The notes under the pieces: model-generated
What the model was told of the DNA's origin: nothing
Databases searched by the model: none
Seen by the model: the letters and a program-made list of their open reading frames with translations, nothing else
Part shown: one piece after another, positions 5,320 to 11,123 of the stretch
Layout of the letters: each line of letters opens with the position of its first letter
How positions within the stretch are numbered: the first letter of the stretch is position 1
From: Geodermatophilaceae bacterium
GTDB lineage: Bacteria; Actinomycetota; Actinomycetes; Mycobacteriales; Geodermatophilaceae
DNA length: 11,123 bases
Assembly (NCBI GenBank): GCA_013811975.1
Contig: JACCUF010000349.1
Location: forward strand, 1-11,123
Reading direction: 5' to 3'
Program-made: the position numbers and the translations under genes

Positions 5320-6552
5320 ATGCCGCACTCCGAGATCGTCGCCGTCACCGGACATTTGATGGACACCGGTGCGTTGGCCCGGATCCTGGACGACGTCCTC
5401 GAGTACGGCGGCGACTATCGCATCGACTCCCTGGACCTCGGACGGCAGCACAAGGACACCTCGACTGCCCACATCGCGGTCAGCAGTGATGACGAGGAAC
5501 TGCTAGCTCGCATTCTCATGCGGCTGCAGGTGCATGGTGCCAACCAGCTGGATCCGGGTCTGGCCAAGCTGTGCCCGGCCCCGGCCGACGGGGTGTTTCC
5601 CGACGACTTCTATTCGACCACCAACTTGAACACCCAGGTTCGGCTGGCCGATCGTTGGGTCGACGTCGAGCAGCCGGAGATGGACTGCGGGCTGGTCGTC
5701 ACCGACGGCCGGGTCCGCACGGTCCCGGTCTCCGACGTGGTAATCGGCGAGCAGGTCGTGTGTGGTGCCTCGGGGGTGCGGGTGATCATGCCGCCGACCA
5801 AGGCCAAGAGCGCTGACGATTTCGGCTTCATGTCCTCTGCGGTCTCCAGTGAGAAACCGCAGGCCCTGCTGGTGCGCCAGATCGCCGAACAGATGCGTGA
5901 GGTCAAGGCGGCGGGCAAGCTGATCCTCTGGGTCGGCGGTCCGGCAATCGTGCATACCGGCGCGGCTCCGGCGATGGTGAACTTGGTCGAGGCGGGCTTT
6001 GTGGATGTGCTCTTTGCCGGAAACGCCTTGGCCACCCACGACATCGAGTCGGCGATCTTCGGTACCTCCCTGGGCGTGGACCTCAGCAAGGGCTCCGGCG
6101 TACCGCATGGACACGAGCACCATATCCGGGCGATCAACACGATCCGCCGGGCCGGTTCGATCGCCGCGGCGGTAGAGCAAGGGATCCTGACCGGCGGTGT
6201 GATGCACGCAATGGTCAAGGCGGACAACGCATTTGTGCTTGTTGGTTCGGTCCGTGACGACGGTCCGCTACCGGATGTCTACACAGATGTGATCGAAGGT
6301 CAGCGGGCAATGCGGGCTCAGCTGCCCAATGTCGGCTTCGCCATCATGGTGGCGACGATGCTGCACTCGATCGCGACCGGGAACCTGCTTCCTGCTTCGA
6401 TCCCCTTGGTCAGCGTCGACATCAATCCGGCCACAGTCACCAAGCTGGCCGACCGTGGCAGCGCCCAAGCGTTGGGCATCGTGACCGACACCGGTCTGTT
6501 CCTCGAACAACTCAGCCGCGAACTCGTGGGCAGACCGAGCCGTCGAGACTAG
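5320..6552 (+). CDS. TIGR00300 family LOR/SDH protein, ornithine cyclodeaminase-like
   Basis: A 410-residue cytoplasmic protein matching the stand-alone archaeal-type LOR/SDH family. Members include an archaeal ornithine cyclodeaminase, and the same domain forms the C-terminal, proline-producing half of cyanobacterial AgrE/ArgZ. The expected reaction is NAD-dependent conversion of ornithine to proline and ammonia. The N-terminal beta-alpha domain begins EIVAVTGHLMDTG (5-17) and runs to about 90. Conserved blocks are FPDDFYSTTNLNT (93-105), VGGPAIVHTG (205-214), AGNALATHDIE (233-243) and HGHEHHIRAIN (263-273). Length is normal and there is no N-terminal arginine dihydrolase domain. The start ATG lacks an obvious ribosome site, but upstream sequence is repetitive and non-coding. 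It is unrelated to the mu-crystallin-type ornithine cyclodeaminases. Activity here is inferred from family membership; earlier annotations as lysine-oxoglutarate reductase/saccharopine dehydrogenase are not supported. Confidence 0.85.
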   Translation: MPHSEIVAVTGHLMDTGALARILDDVLEYGGDYRIDSLDLGRQHKDTSTAHIAVSSDDEELLARILMRLQVHGANQLDPGLAKLCPAPADGVFPDDFYSTTNLNTQVRLADRWVDVEQPEMDCGLVVTDGRVRTVPVSDVVIGEQVVCGASGVRVIMPPTKAKSADDFGFMSSAVSSEKPQALLVRQIAEQMREVKAAGKLILWVGGPAIVHTGAAPAMVNLVEAGFVDVLFAGNALATHDIESAIFGTSLGVDLSKGSGVPHGHEHHIRAINTIRRAGSIAAAVEQGILTGGVMHAMVKADNAFVLVGSVRDDGPLPDVYTDVIEGQRAMRAQLPNVGFAIMVATMLHSIATGNLLPASIPLVSVDINPATVTKLADRGSAQALGIVTDTGLFLEQLSRELVGRPSRRD

Positions 6553-6576
6553 GCGGCGCCGCCCGATAGAACTGAA

Positions 6577-7008
6577 TCAGACAGCGTTGATCGTCTTGCG
6601 CATCTGCGCCTCGGTCTGGTCGCCCAACTTCTCGAGTGCGCCCTTCAGGAACGGCTCGGCCAGTCGCGCCAGGCCATGGAAGTCGAAATGCGCGTGGTAG
6701 CTGATCTCGGTCTTACCGTCCGCCGCACGGAAATGCAGGTCGTCGGTAGACGTGGCCGTCTTGTTCTTCCCGACAAAGGTCAGTCGATCGGGCTCGGAGC
6801 GAACCAGTTCGTAGTCCAGCTCGGTTGTCCGACCTCGGAACTTCGACACGTTCTTCCAGTGGGTGCCAACCCCGACCGGGGCGGTGCCGATCCGGGTACA
6901 GGTCACGGTCCCTGGGTCCCACTGTTCGGCATTGGCGAAGTCCTCGAGGTAACTCACCACTTTGTCCATGGGCTGGCTTACGGTGAAGGTGCGTCGCACA
7001 TCGGTCAT
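6577..7008 (-). CDS. SRPBCC (START-like) family protein 1
   Basis: A 143-residue single-domain protein of the SRPBCC/polyketide-cyclase-like fold, which binds hydrophobic ligands in a deep cavity. The typical opening is seen: RRTFTVSQPMDKVVSYLEDF (5-24) followed by the NAEQWDPGTV segment. The middle is beta-rich (ELDYELVRSEPDRLTFVG), and a long C-terminal helix (GLARLAEPFLKGALEKLG, then QTEAQMRKTINAV) would line the pocket. Ligand and activity are unknown; many actinobacterial members are annotated only as cyclase/dehydrase. The ATG at 7008 has AGGGAG 9 nt upstream. It lies 44 bp downstream of the glucokinase gene and is probably the last gene of that operon. It ends 24 bp from the convergent TIGR00300 gene. 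Confidence 0.85.
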   Translation of the reverse strand: MTDVRRTFTVSQPMDKVVSYLEDFANAEQWDPGTVTCTRIGTAPVGVGTHWKNVSKFRGRTTELDYELVRSEPDRLTFVGKNKTATSTDDLHFRAADGKTEISYHAHFDFHGLARLAEPFLKGALEKLGDQTEAQMRKTINAV

Positions 7009-7052
7009 TCGTGAAGTCTCCCTGAACGGCCATGACCGTGAGCGCCTGGGGC

Positions 7053-8030
7053 TCAGCCCAGCTTGTTGCGGGCAAGATCAGCCGCGCCGATCATTCCGGC
7101 ATCAGCCCCGAGGCTGGCCTCGACGATGTCCGGCGCAGGTCGGTATCCGCGCCCAGGTAGGGCGACGGCGAACCGCTCGCGGGCCGGTCCGAGCAGCAAT
7201 TCGCCGAGGGCGCCCACCCCGCCCCCGACGACGATCACGCTGGGATCCACGATCATCGCGATCGTCACAATGCCCTCGCCGAGCCAGGCTCCGACCTCAC
7301 GCACCAGCTCGATGGCCGCGAGGTCTCCGGCCAGGGCGGCTGCAGCAACGTCGGCCCCGGTCAGCTGCGAACCGTCTCCGTTCACTGCGGCCAAGAGCGC
7401 GCTCGCTGCGGCTGGGGCGACCTCGATCAGCTCCTGGCCGGCCCGGGCCAGGGCCCGTCCACTTGCGTACTGCTCCCAGCACCCACGATTTCCGCACACG
7501 CAGCGGCGGCCATCCGGAACGACGCGGGTGTGCCCCCACTCTCCGGCCACGCCGAAAGCGCCGCGCTGCAACCGACCGCCTGAGATCACGCCACCGCCGA
7601 TTCCGGTGCCGAGCGTGACGCAGGCTACCGTGTCATGTCCGCGCGCAGCTCCGAAGCGGTACTCCGCCCAAGCGGCCGCGTTCGCGTCGTTGTCCACCCA
7701 AACCGGCAGGGACATCCGTTCAGTGAGGTCGGCTCGTAGCGGGGTGTCGCGCCAGGCCAGGTGCGGACTGAACAGCACGGTCGAGCGATCGGTGCTCACC
7801 CATCCGGCGGCGCCGATGCCAACCCCGACGACGTTCCCATGCGCTCCGGTGTTGGCCCGGTCGCAAAGCTCGTCGACCACGGAGACGATGGCGTTCTCGA
7901 CGGCTTCGATCGCGTGGCCGGGGGTCTCACGACGCACGCAGTCCAAGACCCCCCCTGAGTCGTCGACGAGTCCACCGGCGATCTTGGTGCCGCCGATGTC
8001 GATCCCGAGCGTCAGTGTCCGGTCACTCAC
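7053..8030 (-). CDS. glk: ROK-family glucokinase
   Basis: A 325-residue cytoplasmic kinase predicted to phosphorylate glucose to glucose 6-phosphate, feeding glycolysis together with the phosphofructokinase encoded about 5 kb away. The ATP-binding phosphate-1 motif is GIDIGGTKIAGG (9-20). The catalytic region is VDNDANAAAWAE (112-123) with Asp115 as the likely base. The ROK zinc site is GHTRVVPDGRRCVCGNRGCW (166-185): His167, Cys177, Cys179 and Cys184. There is no N-terminal helix-turn-helix, so it is an enzyme rather than a ROK repressor. It resembles S. coelicolor GlkA. The start is a GTG whose GTGA overlaps the stop of the upstream small protein (8027-8030), implying coupled translation. 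Glucose specificity and use of ATP rather than polyphosphate are inferred from the family. Confidence 0.93.
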   Translation of the reverse strand: MSDRTLTLGIDIGGTKIAGGLVDDSGGVLDCVRRETPGHAIEAVENAIVSVVDELCDRANTGAHGNVVGVGIGAAGWVSTDRSTVLFSPHLAWRDTPLRADLTERMSLPVWVDNDANAAAWAEYRFGAARGHDTVACVTLGTGIGGGVISGGRLQRGAFGVAGEWGHTRVVPDGRRCVCGNRGCWEQYASGRALARAGQELIEVAPAAASALLAAVNGDGSQLTGADVAAAALAGDLAAIELVREVGAWLGEGIVTIAMIVDPSVIVVGGGVGALGELLLGPARERFAVALPGRGYRPAPDIVEASLGADAGMIGAADLARNKLG

Positions 8031-8413
8031 CGGACATCGATGTTCTGCACTGGCCGGACGGGAGGGTCCGAATCGGCTCCAGGTTCCGCGGTATCTCCGG
8101 GCACGGGGTGGGACGGGGCAGGTGGGTGGGATGGGGCGCGTGGGAGGGATGGGGCGGGTGGGTGGGACTGATCAGTCAGCACGCCGAGGAACGCCGTCCA
8201 CGCGTCGCCGAGCCGACCCAGCGCGTCCGAACGGTCTCCGCGCAGAGCCGAGATGATCTGGCACACCGGGCAGACCCGACACGCGGCCGAGCCGGTGGCC
8301 AGATGCTCCTCGGACGTACCGAGCCGGGTGGACGCCCAGTCGCCGAGCGCCTCGACCAGCCGACGGGCCTCCTCGGCCGGGCCACCTACCGGTTCGCCCG
8401 CAGCGGCGCTCAT
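8027..8413 (-). CDS. Small CxxCxxC protein of unknown function
   Basis: A 128-residue protein between the ArsA-type ATPase and glucokinase genes, overlapping both by 4 nt (ATGA at 8410-8413 and GTGA at 8027-8030). Residues 11-30 form an amphipathic helix (PAEEARRLVEALGDW). Then comes HLATGSAACRVCPVCQIISA, with His37 and Cys45, Cys48 and Cys51, which could bind a metal such as zinc. A second helix follows (60-80, ending FLGVLT). The tail from 84 is Pro/His/Ser-rich (HPPAPSLPRAPSHPPAPS) and looks disordered; it is encoded by a repetitive tract. Similar unnamed actinobacterial proteins carry a Cys-x-x-Cys-Pro-Val-Cys motif (Rv2183c in M. tuberculosis is probably the counterpart, from memory). 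No biochemical function is known. Coupling on both sides suggests stoichiometric production with ArsA or glucokinase. Confidence 0.8.
   Translation of the reverse strand: MSAAAGEPVGGPAEEARRLVEALGDWASTRLGTSEEHLATGSAACRVCPVCQIISALRGDRSDALGRLGDAWTAFLGVLTDQSHPPAPSLPRAPSHPPAPSHPVPGDTAEPGADSDPPVRPVQNIDVR
8105..8166 (+). other. Dense G-run tract, potential G-quadruplex
   Basis: Twelve runs of three or four G occur within 62 nt, most separated by 1 to 3 bases, for example GGGTGGGATGGGG at 8124-8136 and GGGGCGGGTGGGTGGG at 8151-8166. This greatly exceeds the four-run minimum for an intramolecular quadruplex. The G-rich strand is the plus strand, which is the template strand of the small-protein gene; the mRNA is C-rich. 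It encodes the Pro-rich tail. A replication or transcription effect is possible but unproven. Confidence 0.6.
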
Positions 8414-9741
8414 GCGTCTGTCCCGGCCGGCTGTGCGCATCGCATCGCTGCGCCGGTCGCCCCGGTGGTGTTGGCGCGGAACAGATCCTCGGGCCACCGG
8501 TCGGGATCAGGCTCGAACCGTACGGTCAGGATGCCTTCGGCCAGTGCCGCACCAACGACCCGGCACCGGGACAGCAGGCCGGGCAGGGTCACGAGTCGTC
8601 GGTGGCCCTCGACGCTGACGGCGAGTTCGTCGCCCACTCGGTTCAGTGTTAGGTCAGCCGATCGCGCATGGGGAATCGACAGCCTGAGCAGGTAGTTCCT
8701 GCCGTCGGCAACGACCTGCATCAGCGCAGCCGGTTCTGGACCGGCCAGCGGATCGACATCCTCGGGACTGCTGCCGTAGAGCTGATCGGCGACCTCTTCC
8801 AGAATGGCACCCACCGGCTCGTCACCACGGTGGTCCACGAAGCGGATTGGCAGTTCGGGGAAACTGGCAACCACATCGCTGAGTACCCGTCGTTGCGAGG
8901 TTGCCCAGGCAGCCAGCCACGTCGGAACACCAGGGATGTCCAGCTCACGATCGTCGACCATCCGGTTCACGATGATCCCGTCGACGGCGTACCCGAACAG
9001 CGCCAGCGCAGTCGCCGCGCGGCGAGCTTCGGCCAGGGCCATCGCCTCCGGAGTCAGCACCAGCCGGATCCGGGTGATCGCCGGATCGGTCAGGACCTGC
9101 CGAACTGCTACCAGGCTCTCGTGCAGTCGGTGGACCGCCAACGCCAACGACTCCCGCCCGCGAGCCTTGGTTCCAGACTTGATTCCAGACGAGGCGGACG
9201 GCCGGTCTCGACCGAGCAGACCCAGCGAGCGCAACATCCGTTGGTGGGTCGGGTAGAGCCGTTCCAGGTAGCGGTCGAGAACCTCGGGCAGGGCCAGCAG
9301 CCGCAGAGTCTGGCCGGAGGGTGCGCAGTCGACGACGACAGCGTCGTACAGGCCGGCCGCCACCTCCTCTCCCAGCGCCATCAGGATCATCAACTCATCG
9401 AGTCCCGGCAGCACGGCGAGTTCATCGGCCACGATCGGGTCGAGCCCGCCCGTCGACATCGCCGAACTCAGCTGGTCGGTGATGCTCGGCCAGACACCGC
9501 CACCGGACCAGTGCCGCTGGATCCGGGCGAGCCCGTCGACCTGGCAGGCCATCAGCCCGGGCGCGGCCTCGGTCGGTCGGTCAGTGACGACGCGGCCGCC
9601 GAGAGCGTCGGCCAGCGAATGTGCCGGATCTACGGACATGACGAGCGTCTTGTGGCCGCGTCCGGCCAGTCGCAGTGCCGTCGCCGCGGCGGCCGTCGTC
9701 TTGCCGACGCCACCCTTGCCGGTGAACAGGAGGATTCGCAC
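8410..9741 (-). CDS. ArsA/Get3-like P-loop ATPase with C-terminal HSP20-like domain
   Basis: A 443-residue cytoplasmic ATPase of the ArsA/GET3 group of SIMIBI NTPases. The deviant Walker A is GKGGVGKTT (8-16) with the signature Lys9 as well as Lys14. Switch I is SVDPAHSLADALG (36-48) and switch II is DCAPSGQTLRLL (138-149). The C-terminal 90 residues (about 350-420, LRLSIPHARSADLTLNRVGD onwards) resemble the alpha-crystallin-like ArsA_HSP20 domain. There is a single NTPase half, unlike classical two-domain ArsA. No cluster of arsenite-binding cysteines and no Get3 CxxC is seen, and no ars genes are near, so arsenic export is unlikely. It resembles M. tuberculosis Rv2184c; the physiological client is unknown. 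The start is GTG 9741, 8 bp after the SRPBCC stop, and the stop overlaps the next gene's ATG. Confidence 0.88.
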   Translation of the reverse strand: MRILLFTGKGGVGKTTAAAATALRLAGRGHKTLVMSVDPAHSLADALGGRVVTDRPTEAAPGLMACQVDGLARIQRHWSGGGVWPSITDQLSSAMSTGGLDPIVADELAVLPGLDELMILMALGEEVAAGLYDAVVVDCAPSGQTLRLLALPEVLDRYLERLYPTHQRMLRSLGLLGRDRPSASSGIKSGTKARGRESLALAVHRLHESLVAVRQVLTDPAITRIRLVLTPEAMALAEARRAATALALFGYAVDGIIVNRMVDDRELDIPGVPTWLAAWATSQRRVLSDVVASFPELPIRFVDHRGDEPVGAILEEVADQLYGSSPEDVDPLAGPEPAALMQVVADGRNYLLRLSIPHARSADLTLNRVGDELAVSVEGHRRLVTLPGLLSRCRVVGAALAEGILTVRFEPDPDRWPEDLFRANTTGATGAAMRCAQPAGTDA

Positions 9742-9749
9742 GCTGCTGA

Positions 9750-10181
9750 TCAGCTCTCTACGCGCTTCTTGAGCTCCTTGAGGGCGGTGTCCATGATGAC
9801 CTTCTCGGCCTTTCGTTTGAACAGCCCCAGCATGGGGATCGCGAGATCCACGGTCAGCGAGTACGTGACGTGCGTCTGATCACCGGATTCGTGCAGCTCG
9901 TACGAGCCGACCTGTGACTTCTGCATCTGACCCTTCACCAAATGCCAGTGGACCGCAGTGTCGTCGGTCCACTCGTAGGCCAGAACGTAGTCGTCCTTCA
10001 CGACACCCGCGTCGAGGATGAAATGGACCTGCTTGGCCCACCCGTCCTCGTCCTGCTCGATCACCTCGGCGCTCTTCACCGCGCCGGTCCACTCGGGGTA
10101 GGCCGCGAAGTCACCGATCACCGCCATGATGTCCGCGGCGGGCGCGGCGATGTCGATGGATTGCTGCGACTGCTCGGCCAT
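9750..10181 (-). CDS. SRPBCC (START-like) family protein 2, Rv2185c-like
   Basis: A 143-residue single-domain SRPBCC protein. It opens QQSIDIAAPAADIMAVIGDF, followed by AAYPEWTGAVKSAEVI, the classical first strand and helix of this fold. It ends with a long pocket helix (LFKRKAEKVIMDTALKELKK). The pattern, including the YEW-containing central strand and the VDLAIPMLGLFKRKAEK segment, is close to what I recall of M. tuberculosis Rv2185c, which also neighbours an ArsA homologue. It probably binds a lipid-like ligand, but none is known. I chose ATG 10181 because the family usually begins a few residues before the first strand; an in-frame ATG at 10208 would add nine residues and has only a poorly spaced GGAG. 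It sits 8 bp upstream of the ATPase gene and in the same operon, consistent with a functional partnership. Confidence 0.87.
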   Translation of the reverse strand: MAEQSQQSIDIAAPAADIMAVIGDFAAYPEWTGAVKSAEVIEQDEDGWAKQVHFILDAGVVKDDYVLAYEWTDDTAVHWHLVKGQMQKSQVGSYELHESGDQTHVTYSLTVDLAIPMLGLFKRKAEKVIMDTALKELKKRVES

Positions 10182-10226
10182 GCCGGAATCGTAGGTGATG
10201 CCTCTCATCTGCTCCGCCGCACGGCT

Positions 10227-10991
10227 TTACAGGTCGAGTACGTACGGCGTTTTGGTACGGGCGAAGTGCCCGACGTTGATGCACTCGGTACGTCCGATCC
10301 GGGACCGTGCCACCAGTGGCTGATGGACGTGCCCGAAGAACATCAGAGCCGGCTGGTGCTCGAGGATCGCGTCGCGCAGGGCGACGCTACCGCGTTCGAG
10401 CCGCCGAGCCAGGACGTCGTAGGTCAGTTCCGGAACGGCCGGGGGGATGTGGGCGCACAACACGTCCACCGCTCCGAGGGCTGCCACCTTGGCTGCGTAG
10501 TCGGACTCAGGGAGCTCGTACGGCGTCCGCATCGGCGTCTGCAACCCGCCGCCGACGAAGCCAAACCGCAGGCCACCGATCTCGGCGACCGCACCGTCGA
10601 GGATCGCAACCCCAGCATGGGCGTGCCTGGGCCAGCGATCCGGGATGTCGACATTGCCGTAGGTCGCGTACGTCGGCGTGGGCATGGCGGCGAACAGTTC
10701 GGCGTACTGCCCATCGATCGCCTCGTCCATGGCCGTCCGAGCGTCCGGCAGCCCGCCCCACAGCGCGCGGGACCAGTCGCGGGCCTCGTCGAAGCGGCGA
10801 GCGGTCCGCAGTTCGACCAACCGGGCCACCGCGTCCGGACCGAACAGAGATCCGAAGACGCCGCCGTCGTAATCGAAGTAGTCGATGAAGCAGAGAAGAT
10901 CGCCGAGACAGATCAGCGCGTCGGCCCCATCACCGGCCCGGCGCAGCGGCTCCGCGGCGCCGTGTACATCGCTGACCAGGTGCAGCCTCAT
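10227..10991 (-). CDS. Calcineurin-like metallophosphoesterase
   Basis: A 254-residue cytoplasmic dinuclear-metal phosphoesterase. Metal-binding blocks appear in the usual order: SDVHG (7-11; Asp8, His10), GDLL (30-33; Asp31), YGNVD (111-115; Asn113), CAHIPP (His181) and GHVHQP (220-225; His221, His223). The His that normally follows Asn in GNHD is Val here, as in YfcE-like members that also lack it, so phosphodiesterase or phosphatase chemistry is still plausible. An insertion of about 60 residues (35-95, rich in Asp/Phe/Tyr then Arg/Glu) lies between the second and third blocks. The substrate is unknown. The ATG at 10991 is preceded by GGGAGG 10 nt upstream. Its stop is 45 nt before the preferred start of the SRPBCC gene, so co-transcription with the SRPBCC-ArsA genes is likely. 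Confidence 0.88.
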   Translation of the reverse strand: MRLHLVSDVHGAAEPLRRAGDGADALICLGDLLCFIDYFDYDGGVFGSLFGPDAVARLVELRTARRFDEARDWSRALWGGLPDARTAMDEAIDGQYAELFAAMPTPTYATYGNVDIPDRWPRHAHAGVAILDGAVAEIGGLRFGFVGGGLQTPMRTPYELPESDYAAKVAALGAVDVLCAHIPPAVPELTYDVLARRLERGSVALRDAILEHQPALMFFGHVHQPLVARSRIGRTECINVGHFARTKTPYVLDL

Positions 10992-11034
10992 CGCCCCGTG
11001 ACCTCCCTTCGTCCGGAGAAAGTGCGTCTGCAGC

Positions 11035-11123
11035 TCATCGGAGGCCCGCCTCGAGTTCGTCCTTGAGAGCCCAGAGGTTGCGCTTGCTTGCCTTGGCCCA
11101 GCGTGCGGATTCGGCCACCGCTG
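11035..11123 (-). CDS. 3' end of an unidentified gene (partial)
   Basis: Twenty-eight codons enter from the right edge and end at TGA 11037-11035. They read AVAESARWAKASKRNLWALK followed by DELEAGLR. Third positions are strongly G/C, supporting real coding. The segment looks like a charged C-terminal helix. In related genomes a long-chain fatty acyl-CoA ligase (fadD15-like) lies nearby, but this tail does not resemble the ligase C-terminus I remember, so a small intervening protein is more likely. The gap to the metallophosphoesterase start is 43 bp and contains that gene's ribosome site. Confidence 0.55.
   Translation of the reverse strand, partial: AVAESARWAKASKRNLWALKDELEAGLR

Noticed and set aside
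6552..6563. 12-bp palindrome GGCGGCGCCGCC between convergent genes as a terminator
   Set aside because: It has no loop and no T-run, and such GC palindromes are frequent by chance at this base composition.
7046..7061. CTGGGGCTCAGCCCAG inverted repeat at the glucokinase stop codon
   Set aside because: The stem is short and bulged, includes the stop codon, and the SRPBCC gene follows on the same strand, so termination there is doubtful.
7053..8030. ROK-family transcriptional repressor
   Set aside because: The protein starts directly with the ATP-binding motif and has no N-terminal helix-turn-helix domain.
8410..9741. Arsenic-resistance ATPase
   Set aside because: There is a single NTPase half, no arsenite-binding cysteine cluster, and no arsB/arsR/arsC neighbours.

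Overview
The window is about 11 kb of GC-rich DNA with strongly GC-biased third codon positions, several GTG starts and many 4-nt stop/start overlaps. Together with the gene families present, this points to an actinobacterium, perhaps a Frankiales/Nakamurellales-type organism; the lineage is inferred from family resemblance only. Gene order resembles the Mycobacterium tuberculosis Rv2179c-Rv2187 neighbourhood (exoribonuclease AS, PlsC, small protein, ArsA, SRPBCC, fadD15) and the Streptomyces coelicolor pfkA-glkA (SCO2119-SCO2126) region, as recalled from memory.

Layout. Positions 1-1251 are a decaying accessory stretch on the minus strand. It holds a frameshifted fragment of a DUF222 (13E12-type, HNH-endonuclease-associated) gene, a pair of imperfect palindromic repeats near that gene's start, a second frameshifted unknown gene overlapping a 33-codon ORF, and two copies of a roughly 56-bp GC-rich repeat just downstream of pfk. 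From 1252 to 3569 there is a tight minus-strand operon: plsC-type acyltransferase, DEDDh exoribonuclease and phosphofructokinase. A 93-bp divergent intergenic region follows, carrying three tandem 11-bp repeats. Reading rightward from it are an alpha/beta-hydrolase, an overlapping two-TM membrane protein, and a stand-alone TIGR00300 (LOR/SDH, ornithine-cyclodeaminase-like) enzyme ending at 6552. From 6577 to the right edge all genes are on the minus strand. In transcription order they are an unidentified gene whose 3' end enters at the edge, a metallophosphoesterase, an SRPBCC protein, an ArsA-type ATPase, a small CxxCxxC protein, an ROK glucokinase and a second SRPBCC protein.

How the genes fit together. 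Two enzymes of upper glycolysis are present: glucokinase and phosphofructokinase. The latter carries Asp104/Lys124, the residue pair expected of a PPi-dependent enzyme. The ArsA, CxxCxxC and glucokinase genes are joined by two 4-nt overlaps, suggesting translational coupling. PlsC and the alpha/beta-hydrolase may act on lipids or esters, and two SRPBCC proteins could bind hydrophobic ligands, so a link between sugar entry and membrane-lipid metabolism is possible but remains inference. No tRNA, rRNA, CRISPR array or intact mobile element was seen.
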